From positions 1 through 7,968 of the forward strand of contig CAMPKC010000091.1 of NCBI GenBank assembly GCA_946887045.1: a DNA stretch of 7,968 nucleotides, in the 5' to 3' direction. The DNA comes from an uncultured Sphingobacteriaceae bacterium. Lineage in GTDB: Bacteria > Bacteroidota > Bacteroidia > Sphingobacteriales > Sphingobacteriaceae. The notes beneath the pieces are model-generated. The model saw only the letters and a list, made by a program, of their open reading frames with translations, did no database searches and was not told where the DNA came from. A program made the position numbers and the translations under genes. Position 1 is the first letter of the stretch. Each line of letters opens with the position of its first letter. Below are positions 1 to 6,919 of the stretch, one piece after another.

Positions 1-2
1 TT

Positions 3-1514
3 AAAAATGCTGATCAAACTTATCGTGTCTTTATTGAAAAGATGAATGAAGGTGCTGTTACTTTAAATAGGGAGGGATTAATTATTTACAGTAATTCCAG
101 CTTTGCTAATGCACTGAATTTCCCTCTCGAAAAGGTAATTGGTCTCCCTTTTAAAGAATTTGTATCTCCCGAGTCAAAGCAGAAATTTGACGATTTACTC
201 GGGTCTTCCTGGCAGCGTGATTGCAAGTCAGAACTTTATCTCTGCAACAGCAGCAAACACCCGACACCCTTTCTCTTATCCTTGACCACGTTAGAACTGG
301 ATGAAGGCTTATCGATGAGTATCATTCTTACAGATCTAACCGTTCAAAAAGCATCCGAAAAAGAACTAAAGCTAAAAAATGACCAACTTGAAGAAGCGCA
401 GCAGATAAGCCTTGCCCTTAATAATCAACTCGAGGATATTGTTAGAGAGCGAACCAAAGAATTGTTGCTTAGCAGAGAACATTTTAAAATGTTGTCCAAT
501 AATATCTCACAAATAACATGGACAAATCTTCCTTCGGGCGAGTTCACGTTTTATAATCAGCGTTGGTACCAGTATACCGGCTTAAGTTTTGAAGAAAGTA
601 AAGACTCGGGATGGAATGAAATCGTTCATCCTGAGGATAAATTGGATACCCTTAACAGGTATCGTAAGGCCATGGAGACTGGGTCGACTTTTGAAGTTGA
701 AAATAGAATTAAGCGTGCTGATGGTACTTATCGCTGGCATTTGAACCGCGCAAATCCCCTGAAAAACGAGAACGGCGAAATTTTATTTTGGGTAGGGACG
801 GCCACGGATATCGAGGATCAAAAGAAGGCCATGGAAAAGAAAGATGAATTTATCGGCATCGCTAGTCATGAGCTCAAAACCCCGCTAACCAGCTTAAAGG
901 GATATCTTCAACTGATTGGCAGTTATAAAAAGGAAGTGTTACCGGTTACGGTAAGGCAGTTTATTGGGAAAGCTGATGAAGCCATCGGCAAATTACAGAA
1001 TCTGGTAAACGATCTTTTAGACGTAAGTAAAATTCAAAAAGGTAAATTACAGTTTAGTAAATCTACCCTCAACATTAGCCATGTTATTAATAGTTGTATT
1101 GAGAGTTCAAACCATATTTATCCAACTTACAATATTAGGGGCAATACGGAAGATGGATTGTTTGTTATCGGCAATTTTGAACGCTTGGAACAGGTGTTGA
1201 TGAATTTTATCAATAATGCTGTAAAATATTCCCCTGTCAATAAGGATATAGTTATAAATGCTGAAATTAACGGAAATAACGTTCAGGTTTCTGTAACTGA
1301 TAATGGTATTGGCTTAACAGAGCACCAAATGGAATTGATTTTTGAACGGTTTTACCGGGTGGATGATAAAAATTATTCCGCTAGTGGCTTAGGGATGGGA
1401 CTGTATATATCTTCTGAAATTATTAAGGCGCACAACGGAACAATAGGTGTTCAGAGTCAGTTTAATGAAGGATCTACCTTCTACTTTAGATTGCCTTTAT
1501 ACAAATCGCGGTAA
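3..1514 (+). CDS. PAS-PAS sensor histidine kinase, 5'-partial
   Basis: This is the C-terminal part of a two-component sensor kinase that autophosphorylates a histidine and passes the phosphate to an unidentified response regulator. An ATG lies at 42, but the frame is open from base 3 (KNADQTYRVFIEK before that Met) and reads as the usual lead-in to a PAS domain, so the true start is probably outside the window. Numbering from the Met at 42: PAS domain about 1-103, a coiled-coil-like linker about 104-146, a second PAS with PAC-like end (PEDK, RADGTYRW) about 147-262, HisKA with H-box HELKTP and phospho-acceptor H276, then HATPase_c with N-box N388/N392, G1 box DNGIGL at 420-425, F-box FERF at 434-437 and G2 box GLGMGL at 449-454. 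All catalytic boxes are intact. No membrane segment or receiver domain is visible in this portion; either could lie upstream. The signal sensed is unknown. The next gene is 234 bp away and probably transcribed separately. Confidence 0.95.
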   Translation, partial: KNADQTYRVFIEKMNEGAVTLNREGLIIYSNSSFANALNFPLEKVIGLPFKEFVSPESKQKFDDLLGSSWQRDCKSELYLCNSSKHPTPFLLSLTTLELDEGLSMSIILTDLTVQKASEKELKLKNDQLEEAQQISLALNNQLEDIVRERTKELLLSREHFKMLSNNISQITWTNLPSGEFTFYNQRWYQYTGLSFEESKDSGWNEIVHPEDKLDTLNRYRKAMETGSTFEVENRIKRADGTYRWHLNRANPLKNENGEILFWVGTATDIEDQKKAMEKKDEFIGIASHELKTPLTSLKGYLQLIGSYKKEVLPVTVRQFIGKADEAIGKLQNLVNDLLDVSKIQKGKLQFSKSTLNISHVINSCIESSNHIYPTYNIRGNTEDGLFVIGNFERLEQVLMNFINNAVKYSPVNKDIVINAEINGNNVQVSVTDNGIGLTEHQMELIFERFYRVDDKNYSASGLGMGLYISSEIIKAHNGTIGVQSQFNEGSTFYFRLPLYKSR

Positions 1515-1748
1515 GCCCTTACTTCGATTTTCGCTCATAAAAGTTTGTCAATTTTGTTATATATTTAAAGCAAAATATTTGTTGAAAATCCTCATATAAT
1601 ATTCAATTAAATTGATGTTGTTTGGTTAAATCGTATCTTGAATGGTGTTTGAGAAAACATGTATCGGAGACGTAACAAATGTTAAACAATTGCATATTAT
1701 TTCAACCACTGCCCCTGGTATTTGTTGTTATAACCTATTGTAAACCAC
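1515..1748. other. Intergenic spacer between kinase and PorP/SprF gene
   Basis: This AT-rich spacer has no credible ORF. It contains a 13-nt palindrome, TCAATT-A-AATTGA, at 1603-1615, and a weak 6-bp inverted repeat (ATTTTG at 1551-1556, CAAAAT at 1571-1576) with a 14-nt loop, too poor to call a terminator. It must carry the promoter of the downstream PorP/SprF-like gene; a candidate is listed separately. No strong kinase terminator is apparent. Confidence 0.6.
1612..1640 (+). promoter_or_regulatory. Candidate Bacteroidota sigma-A promoter for PorP/SprF gene
   Basis: TTG at 1612-1614 is followed after 19 bp by TATCTTG at 1634-1640. This resembles the Bacteroidota -33 TTG / -7 TAnnTTTG pattern, one T short in the -7 element. 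It would give a leader of roughly 100 nt. The TTG overlaps the 1603-1615 palindrome, so that palindrome would be well placed as an operator. This is pattern matching in AT-rich DNA and is weak. Confidence 0.25.
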
Positions 1749-2762
1749 TTGAAAAATTTACACCTCGTTGTTGCTTTCGGATTTCTCCTGAATTTTGCGG
1801 GCTTTGCCCAGCAAAGGCCGCAGTATACCCAATACATATTTAATAATTACCTGTTAAATCCAGCTATCTCCGGTATAGAAAACTACATTGATCTAAAGGC
1901 TGGCTACCGGACACAATGGACTGGTTTGGACGGTGCTCCCGTAACAAATTACATTTCTGTTAATGCTCCTTTGGGGAAAAATTTTTTATCTGGTGATGCA
2001 AATTCATTTGGCGGTCAGGAAAATAATCCGATGAGCAGGAGTTATTTGCAGAACTATATGGCCGCCGAACCACATCATGGTATCGGAATGCATGCTGTTT
2101 TGGATCGCGCAGGTCCGATTAGTCGTGTCGATGTAAATGCTACCTATGCCTACCATTTGGGTTTATCTGAAAAATTAAACATTGCTTTAGGGGTCGCTGT
2201 GGGTATTTCGAAGGTGAGTTTGGATTACTCTAAAATAACTTTAGAGAATAATCAGGATCCGGCAATTGTAGCTACAGAAACGGATCGGCTTAAGCCTGAT
2301 TTGGGTGCCGGTCTCTGGATTTACGGACCCCAGTATTTTGTCGGATTGTCCGCTCAGCAATTATTAGGACAGACCTTGAATTTTACAAATAACAGTCAAT
2401 ACACCCAGGGAAAAGCTGTACCTCATTTTTTTTTAACGGCTGGTTATAAAATCTTCCTTGCCGACGATATTGCAGCAGTTCCTTCAGTGATGATAAAGAG
2501 AGTATCTCCTGCACCCAATAGTTACGATGCCAATTTGAAACTGGCTTTTCGCGACAAGTTTTGGTTGGGAGGCAGCTATCGTCATAACGATTCATTTTCG
2601 GCTTTAGCCGGATTTAACGTCAGTTATTTATTTAACCTCAGTTATTCGTATGATTTTACTACATCCGATCTGGGAAATGTAAGTAGTGGAACACACGAAA
2701 TCGTACTCGGGCTGCTCTTAAATAACCGATATAAAGTTACCTGCCCGCAACGAAATTGGTAG
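1749..2762 (+). CDS. PorP/SprF-family type IX secretion outer-membrane protein
   Basis: The 337-residue product matches the PorP/SprF family, outer-membrane beta-barrel-like proteins of Bacteroidota that assist export or surface attachment of type IX secretion cargo or gliding adhesins. The start is most likely TTG at 1749: an in-frame stop lies at 1731, no ATG or GTG occurs between, and the TTG gives a good Sec signal peptide (KN, hydrophobic stretch, FAGFA, predicted cut after A20). The mature start QQRPQYTQYIFNNYLLNPAISG and the following YRTQWTGLDGAPVTNYISVNAPL are the family hallmark: aromatic-rich QY motif, NPA and QWTGLDGAP. The end (HEIVLGLLLNNR, then a Cys-containing tail) also fits; length is within the usual 300-340. 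Family members are often next to a large secreted adhesin or an OmpA-like protein. Here the neighbours are a kinase and rpoN, so this is an orphan paralogue and its cargo cannot be named. Assignment to family is firm, to porP or sprF specifically is not. Confidence 0.92.
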   Translation: MKNLHLVVAFGFLLNFAGFAQQRPQYTQYIFNNYLLNPAISGIENYIDLKAGYRTQWTGLDGAPVTNYISVNAPLGKNFLSGDANSFGGQENNPMSRSYLQNYMAAEPHHGIGMHAVLDRAGPISRVDVNATYAYHLGLSEKLNIALGVAVGISKVSLDYSKITLENNQDPAIVATETDRLKPDLGAGLWIYGPQYFVGLSAQQLLGQTLNFTNNSQYTQGKAVPHFFLTAGYKIFLADDIAAVPSVMIKRVSPAPNSYDANLKLAFRDKFWLGGSYRHNDSFSALAGFNVSYLFNLSYSYDFTTSDLGNVSSGTHEIVLGLLLNNRYKVTCPQRNW

Positions 2763-2810
2763 GCATCAGTTATCTATAAACCAACGGAAATTCATCCAGG
2801 ATTTTTGGCG

Positions 2811-2828
2811 AGAATTAGCTCTAATTCT
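2811..2828. terminator. Hairpin between convergent PorP/SprF gene and rpoN
   Basis: AGAATTA (2811-2817) and TAATTCT (2822-2828) form a perfect 7-bp stem with a 4-nt GCTC loop, extendable by GC/GC across a one-base bulge. It lies in the 84-bp gap where two genes converge, the expected place for a bidirectional terminator. Neither strand has a convincing T-tract after it, so intrinsic termination would be weak. Function is inferred from position. Confidence 0.4.
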
Positions 2829-2846
2829 GCAAAGCGCTTGAAAAGA

Positions 2847-4319
2847 TTATAGTTCTCTTCTTAGTCTGGCGACCGGAATATTCATCGCTTCCCTATATTT
2901 TGCAACAGTTCTGCGAGCAATATTGTATCCCTTTTCTTTAAGGATCTCTGTTAGTTTTTCATCTGCAAGAGGGTGCTGCTTGTCCTCGTTTCCAATACAT
3001 TCCTCTAATATTTTTTTAACCTCTTTGTTAGATACCTCTTCACCGCTTTCCATCTGGATAGCTTCGGAGAAGAATGATTTTAAAAGAAATGTTCCAAATT
3101 CTGTTTGAACGTATTTTGAGTTAGCTACACGAGACACAGTAGAAATATCCATCCCGATTTTATCCGCAATATCCTTCAAGATCATTGGCCTTAAATTCCG
3201 CTCATCTCCGGTTAAGAAGTACTCGTATTGATATTGCATTATGGCATTCATTGTTTTAAGTAATGTTTGCTGCCTTTGCTTTATAGCATCTATAAACCAG
3301 CGGGCCGAATCGAGTTTTTGCTTAACAAACTGTACTGCTTCTTTAAGTTTTTTATCCTTTTGCGATGCTTTATCGTAATGTTCAAACATCTCTTTGTACG
3401 ACCGGCTAACCCGAAGTTCCGGAGCGTTTTGAGAGTTGAGAGTTAAAATCAGTGTTCCCTCATTATTAGAGATGTGAAAGTCGGGAATTACCTGTAACTG
3501 TTTGTTGTTTGTTTCTCCTGCATCGCCGGGTTTTGGATTCAATTTCAGAATTTCAGAAATAACCTCTCTGAGCTCAATAGAATCCATATTCAAAGCCCGT
3601 TCAAGTTTATCGTAATGCTTACGTGTAAACTCATCAAGATAGTTATCAACTACTTTAATTGCTTTTTGTACGATCGGTGTTTGTTCTTTTTTTCTTAGTT
3701 GAATAAGCAGGCATTCTTTTAAATCGCGTGCCGCAACGCCGGCAGGTTCAAAAGATTGAATAAGTTTTAACATTTCCTCAACTTCCTCCTCTTCAGCTAT
3801 GACATTCTGTGAAAAGGCTAAATCATCCAGCAAGGAAGTAGTAGAACGGCGTAAATAACCATCGTCATCTAAACTGCCAATTATTTGCTGGCCGATCAGA
3901 AAATCCTTTTCGGAAATAGGGGCTAAATCCAGTTGTTGATGAAGTGTTTCATAAAAAGATGATTGAACGGCGATGGGCATTTCCTTGCGTTCCTCCTCAT
4001 CTTCACCATTCTGGTCATATTTTGAACTATAATCGTTCAAATTATCCTCCTGAAGATAGTCTTCGACGTTAAACTCATCGAATTCGTCTCCAGTTTTTTC
4101 TTCGTTATAATCTCCGGTATCAGGATCTTTATCTGGATATTCTTCTACCGGTTCATTTAAATTTACTAAGCTGAGATCTTCAAGCGCAGGGTTTTCTTCA
4201 AGCTCTTCCTTTATGCGTGCATCTAAACTTACAGTTGGTATCTGTAATAATTTAATAAACTGTATCTGCTGCGGAGATAGCTTTTGAAGTAATTTCTGTT
4301 GTAAGTTTTGTCTTAGCAT
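2847..4319 (-). CDS. rpoN: RNA polymerase sigma-54 factor RpoN
   Basis: This is the alternative sigma factor that directs RNA polymerase to -24/-12 promoters and needs AAA+ enhancer-binding activators to melt DNA. The 490-residue product shows the full architecture: Gln/Leu-rich region I at 1-49 (RQNLQQKLLQKLSPQQIQ, then EELEENPALE), an acidic linker region II at about 51-113 full of Asp/Glu, the core-binding region about 118-265, an HTH region about 381-418 (LKDIADKIGMDISTVSRV), and the RpoN box ARRTVAKYR at 468-476, the signature contacting the -24 element. The tail after the box is 14 residues, as usual. ATG at 4319 starts directly on region I, so the start is secure. Read from the minus strand, it is divergent from the pirin gene across a 226-bp spacer and convergent with the PorP/SprF gene. 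No activator gene or hpf/ptsN-type neighbour, common beside rpoN in Proteobacteria, is present. Confidence 0.98.
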   Translation of the reverse strand: MLRQNLQQKLLQKLSPQQIQFIKLLQIPTVSLDARIKEELEENPALEDLSLVNLNEPVEEYPDKDPDTGDYNEEKTGDEFDEFNVEDYLQEDNLNDYSSKYDQNGEDEEERKEMPIAVQSSFYETLHQQLDLAPISEKDFLIGQQIIGSLDDDGYLRRSTTSLLDDLAFSQNVIAEEEEVEEMLKLIQSFEPAGVAARDLKECLLIQLRKKEQTPIVQKAIKVVDNYLDEFTRKHYDKLERALNMDSIELREVISEILKLNPKPGDAGETNNKQLQVIPDFHISNNEGTLILTLNSQNAPELRVSRSYKEMFEHYDKASQKDKKLKEAVQFVKQKLDSARWFIDAIKQRQQTLLKTMNAIMQYQYEYFLTGDERNLRPMILKDIADKIGMDISTVSRVANSKYVQTEFGTFLLKSFFSEAIQMESGEEVSNKEVKKILEECIGNEDKQHPLADEKLTEILKEKGYNIARRTVAKYREAMNIPVARLRREL

Positions 4320-4332
4320 ATTTCTAGAGCCC

Positions 4333-4340
4333 CAAAATTA
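4333..4340 (-). promoter_or_regulatory. Possible -7 element for rpoN
   Basis: On the minus strand TAATTTTG exactly matches the Bacteroidota -7 consensus TAnnTTTG. It lies 13 bp before the rpoN ATG, which would make an almost leaderless mRNA. No TTG is present at the proper upstream distance, so the match may be chance. Confidence 0.22.
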
Positions 4341-4368
4341 CTAAATAACATTATTAAAAGGGGGAAAA

Positions 4369-4385
4369 TTAGCCCTTGTGGCTAA
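4369..4385. repeat. Inverted repeat TTAGCC-N5-GGCTAA in divergent spacer
   Basis: A perfect 6-bp inverted repeat with a 5-nt centre (CTTGT) spans 17 nt; a further GCTAA half-site follows at 4390-4394, nine bases on from the one at 4381. It lies upstream of rpoN on the minus strand and upstream of the pirin gene on the plus strand. It could be an operator or a short leader hairpin. On the minus strand the stem is followed by TTTT, but the stem is too short to call a terminator with confidence. Confidence 0.4.
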
Positions 4386-4404
4386 AAAAGCTAAGTAGGT
4401 AACG

Positions 4405-4421
4405 CTTTTATGGCATAAAAG
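4405..4421. repeat. 17-nt palindrome CTTTTATG-G-CATAAAAG
   Basis: This is a perfect 8-bp inverted repeat with one central base, typical in size and symmetry of a binding site for a dimeric regulator. Its centre is 36 bp from that of the 4369-4385 inverted repeat. It sits between the divergent rpoN and pirin genes, so a bound protein could affect either. No regulator gene is adjacent, and the partner is unknown. Confidence 0.4.
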
Positions 4422-4459
4422 ATTTTATAATTTTTTAGAAAATATATTTCATTTCCCTA

Positions 4460-4487
4460 TTGTATTAGCTCAGAGGTGTTTATTTTG
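4460..4487 (+). promoter_or_regulatory. Candidate promoter for pirin-accC
   Basis: TTG at 4460-4462 is separated by 18 bp from TATTTTG at 4481-4487, close to the Bacteroidota TTG / TAnnTTTG pattern but one T short. Transcription would start near 4493, leaving a leader of about 50 nt before the ATG at 4546. This would also exclude the upstream in-frame TTG at 4495 as the main start. Weak, pattern-based evidence. Confidence 0.3.
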
Positions 4488-4545
4488 TAGGCGATTGTCT
4501 ATTTATAGTACTAAAACAATTTTCGCAGTGCTCAATTTATCAAAC

Positions 4546-5394
4546 ATGAGAACTATAAAAAATATTCATCAGGCCAGATATTCACCCATCGCCGATCTGA
4601 TAACTTATTCTCCTTTGCCGTCACGTAGTCTGAATCAAATAGATCCCTTTTTATTTTTGAATCACCACGGCCCACAAAATTACCCGGCAAATAATTCCGG
4701 ATTACCGTTCGGCCCGCATCCTCATCGTGGAATGGAGACGGTGACTTTTATATTGGAAGGAGATATAATGCATAAAGATTCCGGCGGGCACGAAAGTATT
4801 ATCACAGCAGGTGGCGTGCAATGGATGACCGCCGGAAGTGGCTTAATTCATGCTGAAGTTTCGTCAGATAAGTTTAAAAAAGATGGTGGAGATTTGGAGA
4901 TTTTGCAACTATGGTTAAATCTGCCATCTTATTTAAAGATGACTAAACCTCAATATAAGGGTTTTCAGAAACAAGACATTCCTTCGATAGTACTGTCGGA
5001 CCAGGTGTATATGAATATTGTTTCAGGCACATGGGAAGGGCAGGACGGCGCTTTTAAAACAGAAACAGATGTACACTTAAGCACCGTTCAGTTTAAACAA
5101 GGCGGAAAGGCTTCTTTCAACATTCTGCCGGAACGAAATATCTTTTTCTACATTATAAAAGGCCGCCTGAACGTAAACGATTGCGAGGTAAACGCCCTGC
5201 ATTTAGTTGAATTTAAAAATGATGATTCTGAATTAGTGGTGGAGGCTTTAGAGGATAGCATTTTGTTGCTCGGGCATGCAAAGCCCTTAAATGAACCAGT
5301 GGTAGCTCAGGGCCCATTTGTAATGAATTCTCAGGAAGAAATAATGCAAGCCTACGACGATTATCGCATGGGCAAATTTGGAAGCTGGGAATAA
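4546..5394 (+). CDS. Pirin family protein (bicupin)
   Basis: Pirins are iron-binding double cupins; some bacterial members have quercetin 2,3-dioxygenase activity and others act as redox-linked regulators, so the physiological role here is open. The 282-residue product carries the N-terminal cupin hallmark HPHRGMETVT with H58 and H60, followed by QWMTAGSGLIHAE with H102 and E104. These correspond to the four metal ligands known from human pirin (H56, H58, H101, E103), so metal binding is expected to be intact. A second, ligand-poor cupin spans about residues 175-245, and the tail DDYRMGKFGSWE fits the family. I chose ATG 4546 because conserved sequence begins there (RTIKNIHQARYSP); an in-frame TTG at 4495 would add 17 unconserved residues lying over the putative promoter region. 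No signal peptide is seen, so it is cytoplasmic. The stop is 25 bp before accC on the same strand, suggesting co-transcription. Confidence 0.93.
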   Translation: MRTIKNIHQARYSPIADLITYSPLPSRSLNQIDPFLFLNHHGPQNYPANNSGLPFGPHPHRGMETVTFILEGDIMHKDSGGHESIITAGGVQWMTAGSGLIHAEVSSDKFKKDGGDLEILQLWLNLPSYLKMTKPQYKGFQKQDIPSIVLSDQVYMNIVSGTWEGQDGAFKTETDVHLSTVQFKQGGKASFNILPERNIFFYIIKGRLNVNDCEVNALHLVEFKNDDSELVVEALEDSILLLGHAKPLNEPVVAQGPFVMNSQEEIMQAYDDYRMGKFGSWE

Positions 5395-5395
5395 A

Positions 5396-5430
5396 CTCAC
5401 ATCTCAAATCTCAATACCCATGTCTCAGAT
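5396..5430 (+). repeat. Degenerate 7-nt tandem repeat across accC start
   Basis: Five consecutive heptads read CTCACAT, CTCAAAT, CTCAATA, CCCATGT, CTCAGAT. They fill the gap after the pirin stop, and the fourth contains the ATG of accC. The first three are near identical; the last two are more diverged because they are coding. This may be a remnant of a tandem repeat; the weaker units could be coincidence. Confidence 0.45.
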
Positions 5431-6919
5431 ATCTATAAATAAAATATTAGTCGCCAACCGTGGTGAAATAGCTTTGCGCATTATGCGATCGGCCCGCGAA
5501 ATGGGAATTAAAACCGTCGCTGTGTTTTCTAAGGCTGATCGAAACGCCTTACACGTTCAGTATGCCGATGAAGCGGTTTGTATTGGTCCGGCACCTTCCA
5601 GTCAATCGTATTTGGTTATTGAAAATATTATTGAAGCCTGTAAGCGTACAAATGCAGATGCAGTTCATCCCGGATACGGATTTTTATCAGAGAATCCTGC
5701 GTTCGCAAAAGCTATTGTCGAAGCGGGGATTATTTTTATCGGCCCATCGGCAGAAGCGATGGAAATTATGGGAAACAAACTATCCGCGAAAGCGGCTGCT
5801 CTTTCTTACAACATTCCTTTAGTTCCGGGTACAGATACTGCTATAACCGACATTGCTGAAGCAAAAATACGGGCAGAAGAAATCGGCTTTCCGATTTTAA
5901 TAAAAGCTGCTGCAGGCGGGGGAGGAAAAGGGATGCGCATTGTTGAAAGCGTACATGATTTTGAAGAGCAGATGAAACGGGCGGTTTCTGAAGCTGTCTC
6001 TGCGTTCGGCGATGGATCGGTTTTTATAGAACGGTATGTAACCTCACCGCGACACATAGAAATTCAGGTATTAGGTGATTCGTTCGGAAATATTGTACAT
6101 CTCTTCGAGCGTGAATGTTCAATACAACGGAGGCATCAAAAGGTAGTTGAGGAGGCCCCATCGTCTGTTTTAACTCCGGAGATACGCGAGAAAATGGGAC
6201 GATGCGCTGTGGATGCCGCACGTGCATGTAATTATACAAGCGCCGGAACGGTGGAGTTTATTCTGGATGAAAACCTCGATTTTTTCTTTCTTGAGATGAA
6301 TACCAGGCTTCAGGTCGAACATCCGGTAACGGAAATGATTACAGGGATTGATTTGGTAAAAGAACAAATTAAAATTGCCAGAGGCGAAACGATCAGCTTT
6401 AAGCAGGAGGATTTAAGAATACAGGGTCATGCGATCGAATTGAGGGTTTATGCTGAAGATCCTGCAAATGATTTTCTTCCGGATATCGGAACGCTTAGCC
6501 GCTATAAAATTCCGCAGGGACCGGGAGTACGGGTTGACGATGGTTTTGAGCAGGGAATGGAAATTCCTATTTACTACGATCCCATGATTGCAAAGCTGGT
6601 TGTCTGGGGCGCAAATCGTACAGAAGCAATACAGCGAATGATTCGCGCAATTGATGAGTATCAAATTACGGGCGTTCGCAATACCCTGTCTTTCGGGAGA
6701 TTTGTAATGGAACATGAGTCTTTTGCGTCAGGGAATTTCGACACTCATTTCGTAAGCAAGTGTTTTGGTTCTGATTCTGCAGAGGAAGATTCTGCAGAGG
6801 AGGCTTTTATCGCAGCCTTAGTTGGTTTAAACAACTTTAAGGAAAGCCGGATGGAGACGAATACAATAAGTTTAGCCGGCTTAAATAGTGTCTGGAAAAA
6901 AAATCGTAAAGAGTATTAA
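5420..6919 (+). CDS. accC: Biotin carboxylase subunit (AccC type)
   Basis: This ATP-grasp enzyme carboxylates biotin on a carrier protein using ATP and bicarbonate, the first half-reaction of acetyl-CoA or acyl-CoA carboxylases. In the 499-residue product the N-terminal domain has KILVANRGEIALR at 8-20 and HPGYGFLSENP at 83-93; the ATP-binding lysine is K162 and the glycine-rich lid loop is AAGGGGKG at 164-171. The CSIQRR block follows, then catalytic EMNTRLQVEH at 292-301 (E292, N294, R296, Q298, E300) and R342 in LRVYAEDP, equivalent to E. coli E288, N290, R292, Q294, E296 and R338. E. coli AccC has about 450 residues; the extra tail of about 50 here includes a DSAEE-DSAEE duplication. No biotin carrier domain is fused and no carrier or carboxyltransferase gene is adjacent, so whether it serves acetyl-, propionyl- or another CoA is undecided. 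ATG 5420 is preferred over the in-frame TTG at 5378, which overlaps the pirin gene and adds 14 unconserved residues. Confidence 0.95.
   Translation: MSQISINKILVANRGEIALRIMRSAREMGIKTVAVFSKADRNALHVQYADEAVCIGPAPSSQSYLVIENIIEACKRTNADAVHPGYGFLSENPAFAKAIVEAGIIFIGPSAEAMEIMGNKLSAKAAALSYNIPLVPGTDTAITDIAEAKIRAEEIGFPILIKAAAGGGGKGMRIVESVHDFEEQMKRAVSEAVSAFGDGSVFIERYVTSPRHIEIQVLGDSFGNIVHLFERECSIQRRHQKVVEEAPSSVLTPEIREKMGRCAVDAARACNYTSAGTVEFILDENLDFFFLEMNTRLQVEHPVTEMITGIDLVKEQIKIARGETISFKQEDLRIQGHAIELRVYAEDPANDFLPDIGTLSRYKIPQGPGVRVDDGFEQGMEIPIYYDPMIAKLVVWGANRTEAIQRMIRAIDEYQITGVRNTLSFGRFVMEHESFASGNFDTHFVSKCFGSDSAEEDSAEEAFIAALVGLNNFKESRMETNTISLAGLNSVWKKNRKEY
6773..6802 (+). repeat. 15-bp in-frame tandem duplication in accC tail
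   Basis: GATTCTGCAGAGGAA (6773-6787) is followed directly by GATTCTGCAGAGGAG (6788-6802), 14 of 15 bases identical. It encodes DSAEE twice, residues 452-461 of the biotin carboxylase, at the junction between the conserved enzyme and its C-terminal extension. The near identity suggests a recent slippage event in a tolerant surface segment. Confidence 0.85.

Noticed and set aside
1551..1576. ATTTTG / CAAAAT inverted repeat after the kinase gene, considered as a terminator
   Set aside because: Only 6 bp of A/T-rich stem with a 14-nt loop and no T-tract; such matches are common by chance in this composition.
1603..1615. TCAATT-A-AATTGA palindrome considered as a definite operator
   Set aside because: Short and almost entirely A/T, so expected by chance. 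It is noted in the spacer entry but not called a site.
2383..3108. Short ORFs opposite the PorP/SprF gene (minus, 2383-2595) and opposite rpoN (plus, 2923-3108)
   Set aside because: Both are antisense to strongly supported genes, have no recognisable domains and no start signals.
4405..4430. TGGCAT at 4411-4416 considered as part of a sigma-54 -24/-12 promoter
   Set aside because: The GG of -24 is present but the required GC at -12 is missing at the right spacing; the bases downstream are all A/T-rich.
4495..4545. Upstream TTG start extending the pirin by 17 residues
   Set aside because: The added residues (SIYSTKTIFAVLNLSN) are unlike pirin N-termini and fall over the putative transcription start; ATG 4546 begins exactly at conserved sequence.
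5378..5419. TTG start extending biotin carboxylase into the pirin gene
   Set aside because: The extra 14 residues are not family-like, and ATG 5420 lies just before the conserved KILVANRGEIA block.
5562..6715. Several overlapping ORFs of 65-100 codons on both strands inside accC
   Set aside because: They lie wholly within a well-supported gene in other frames, resemble no family, and are typical shadow frames.
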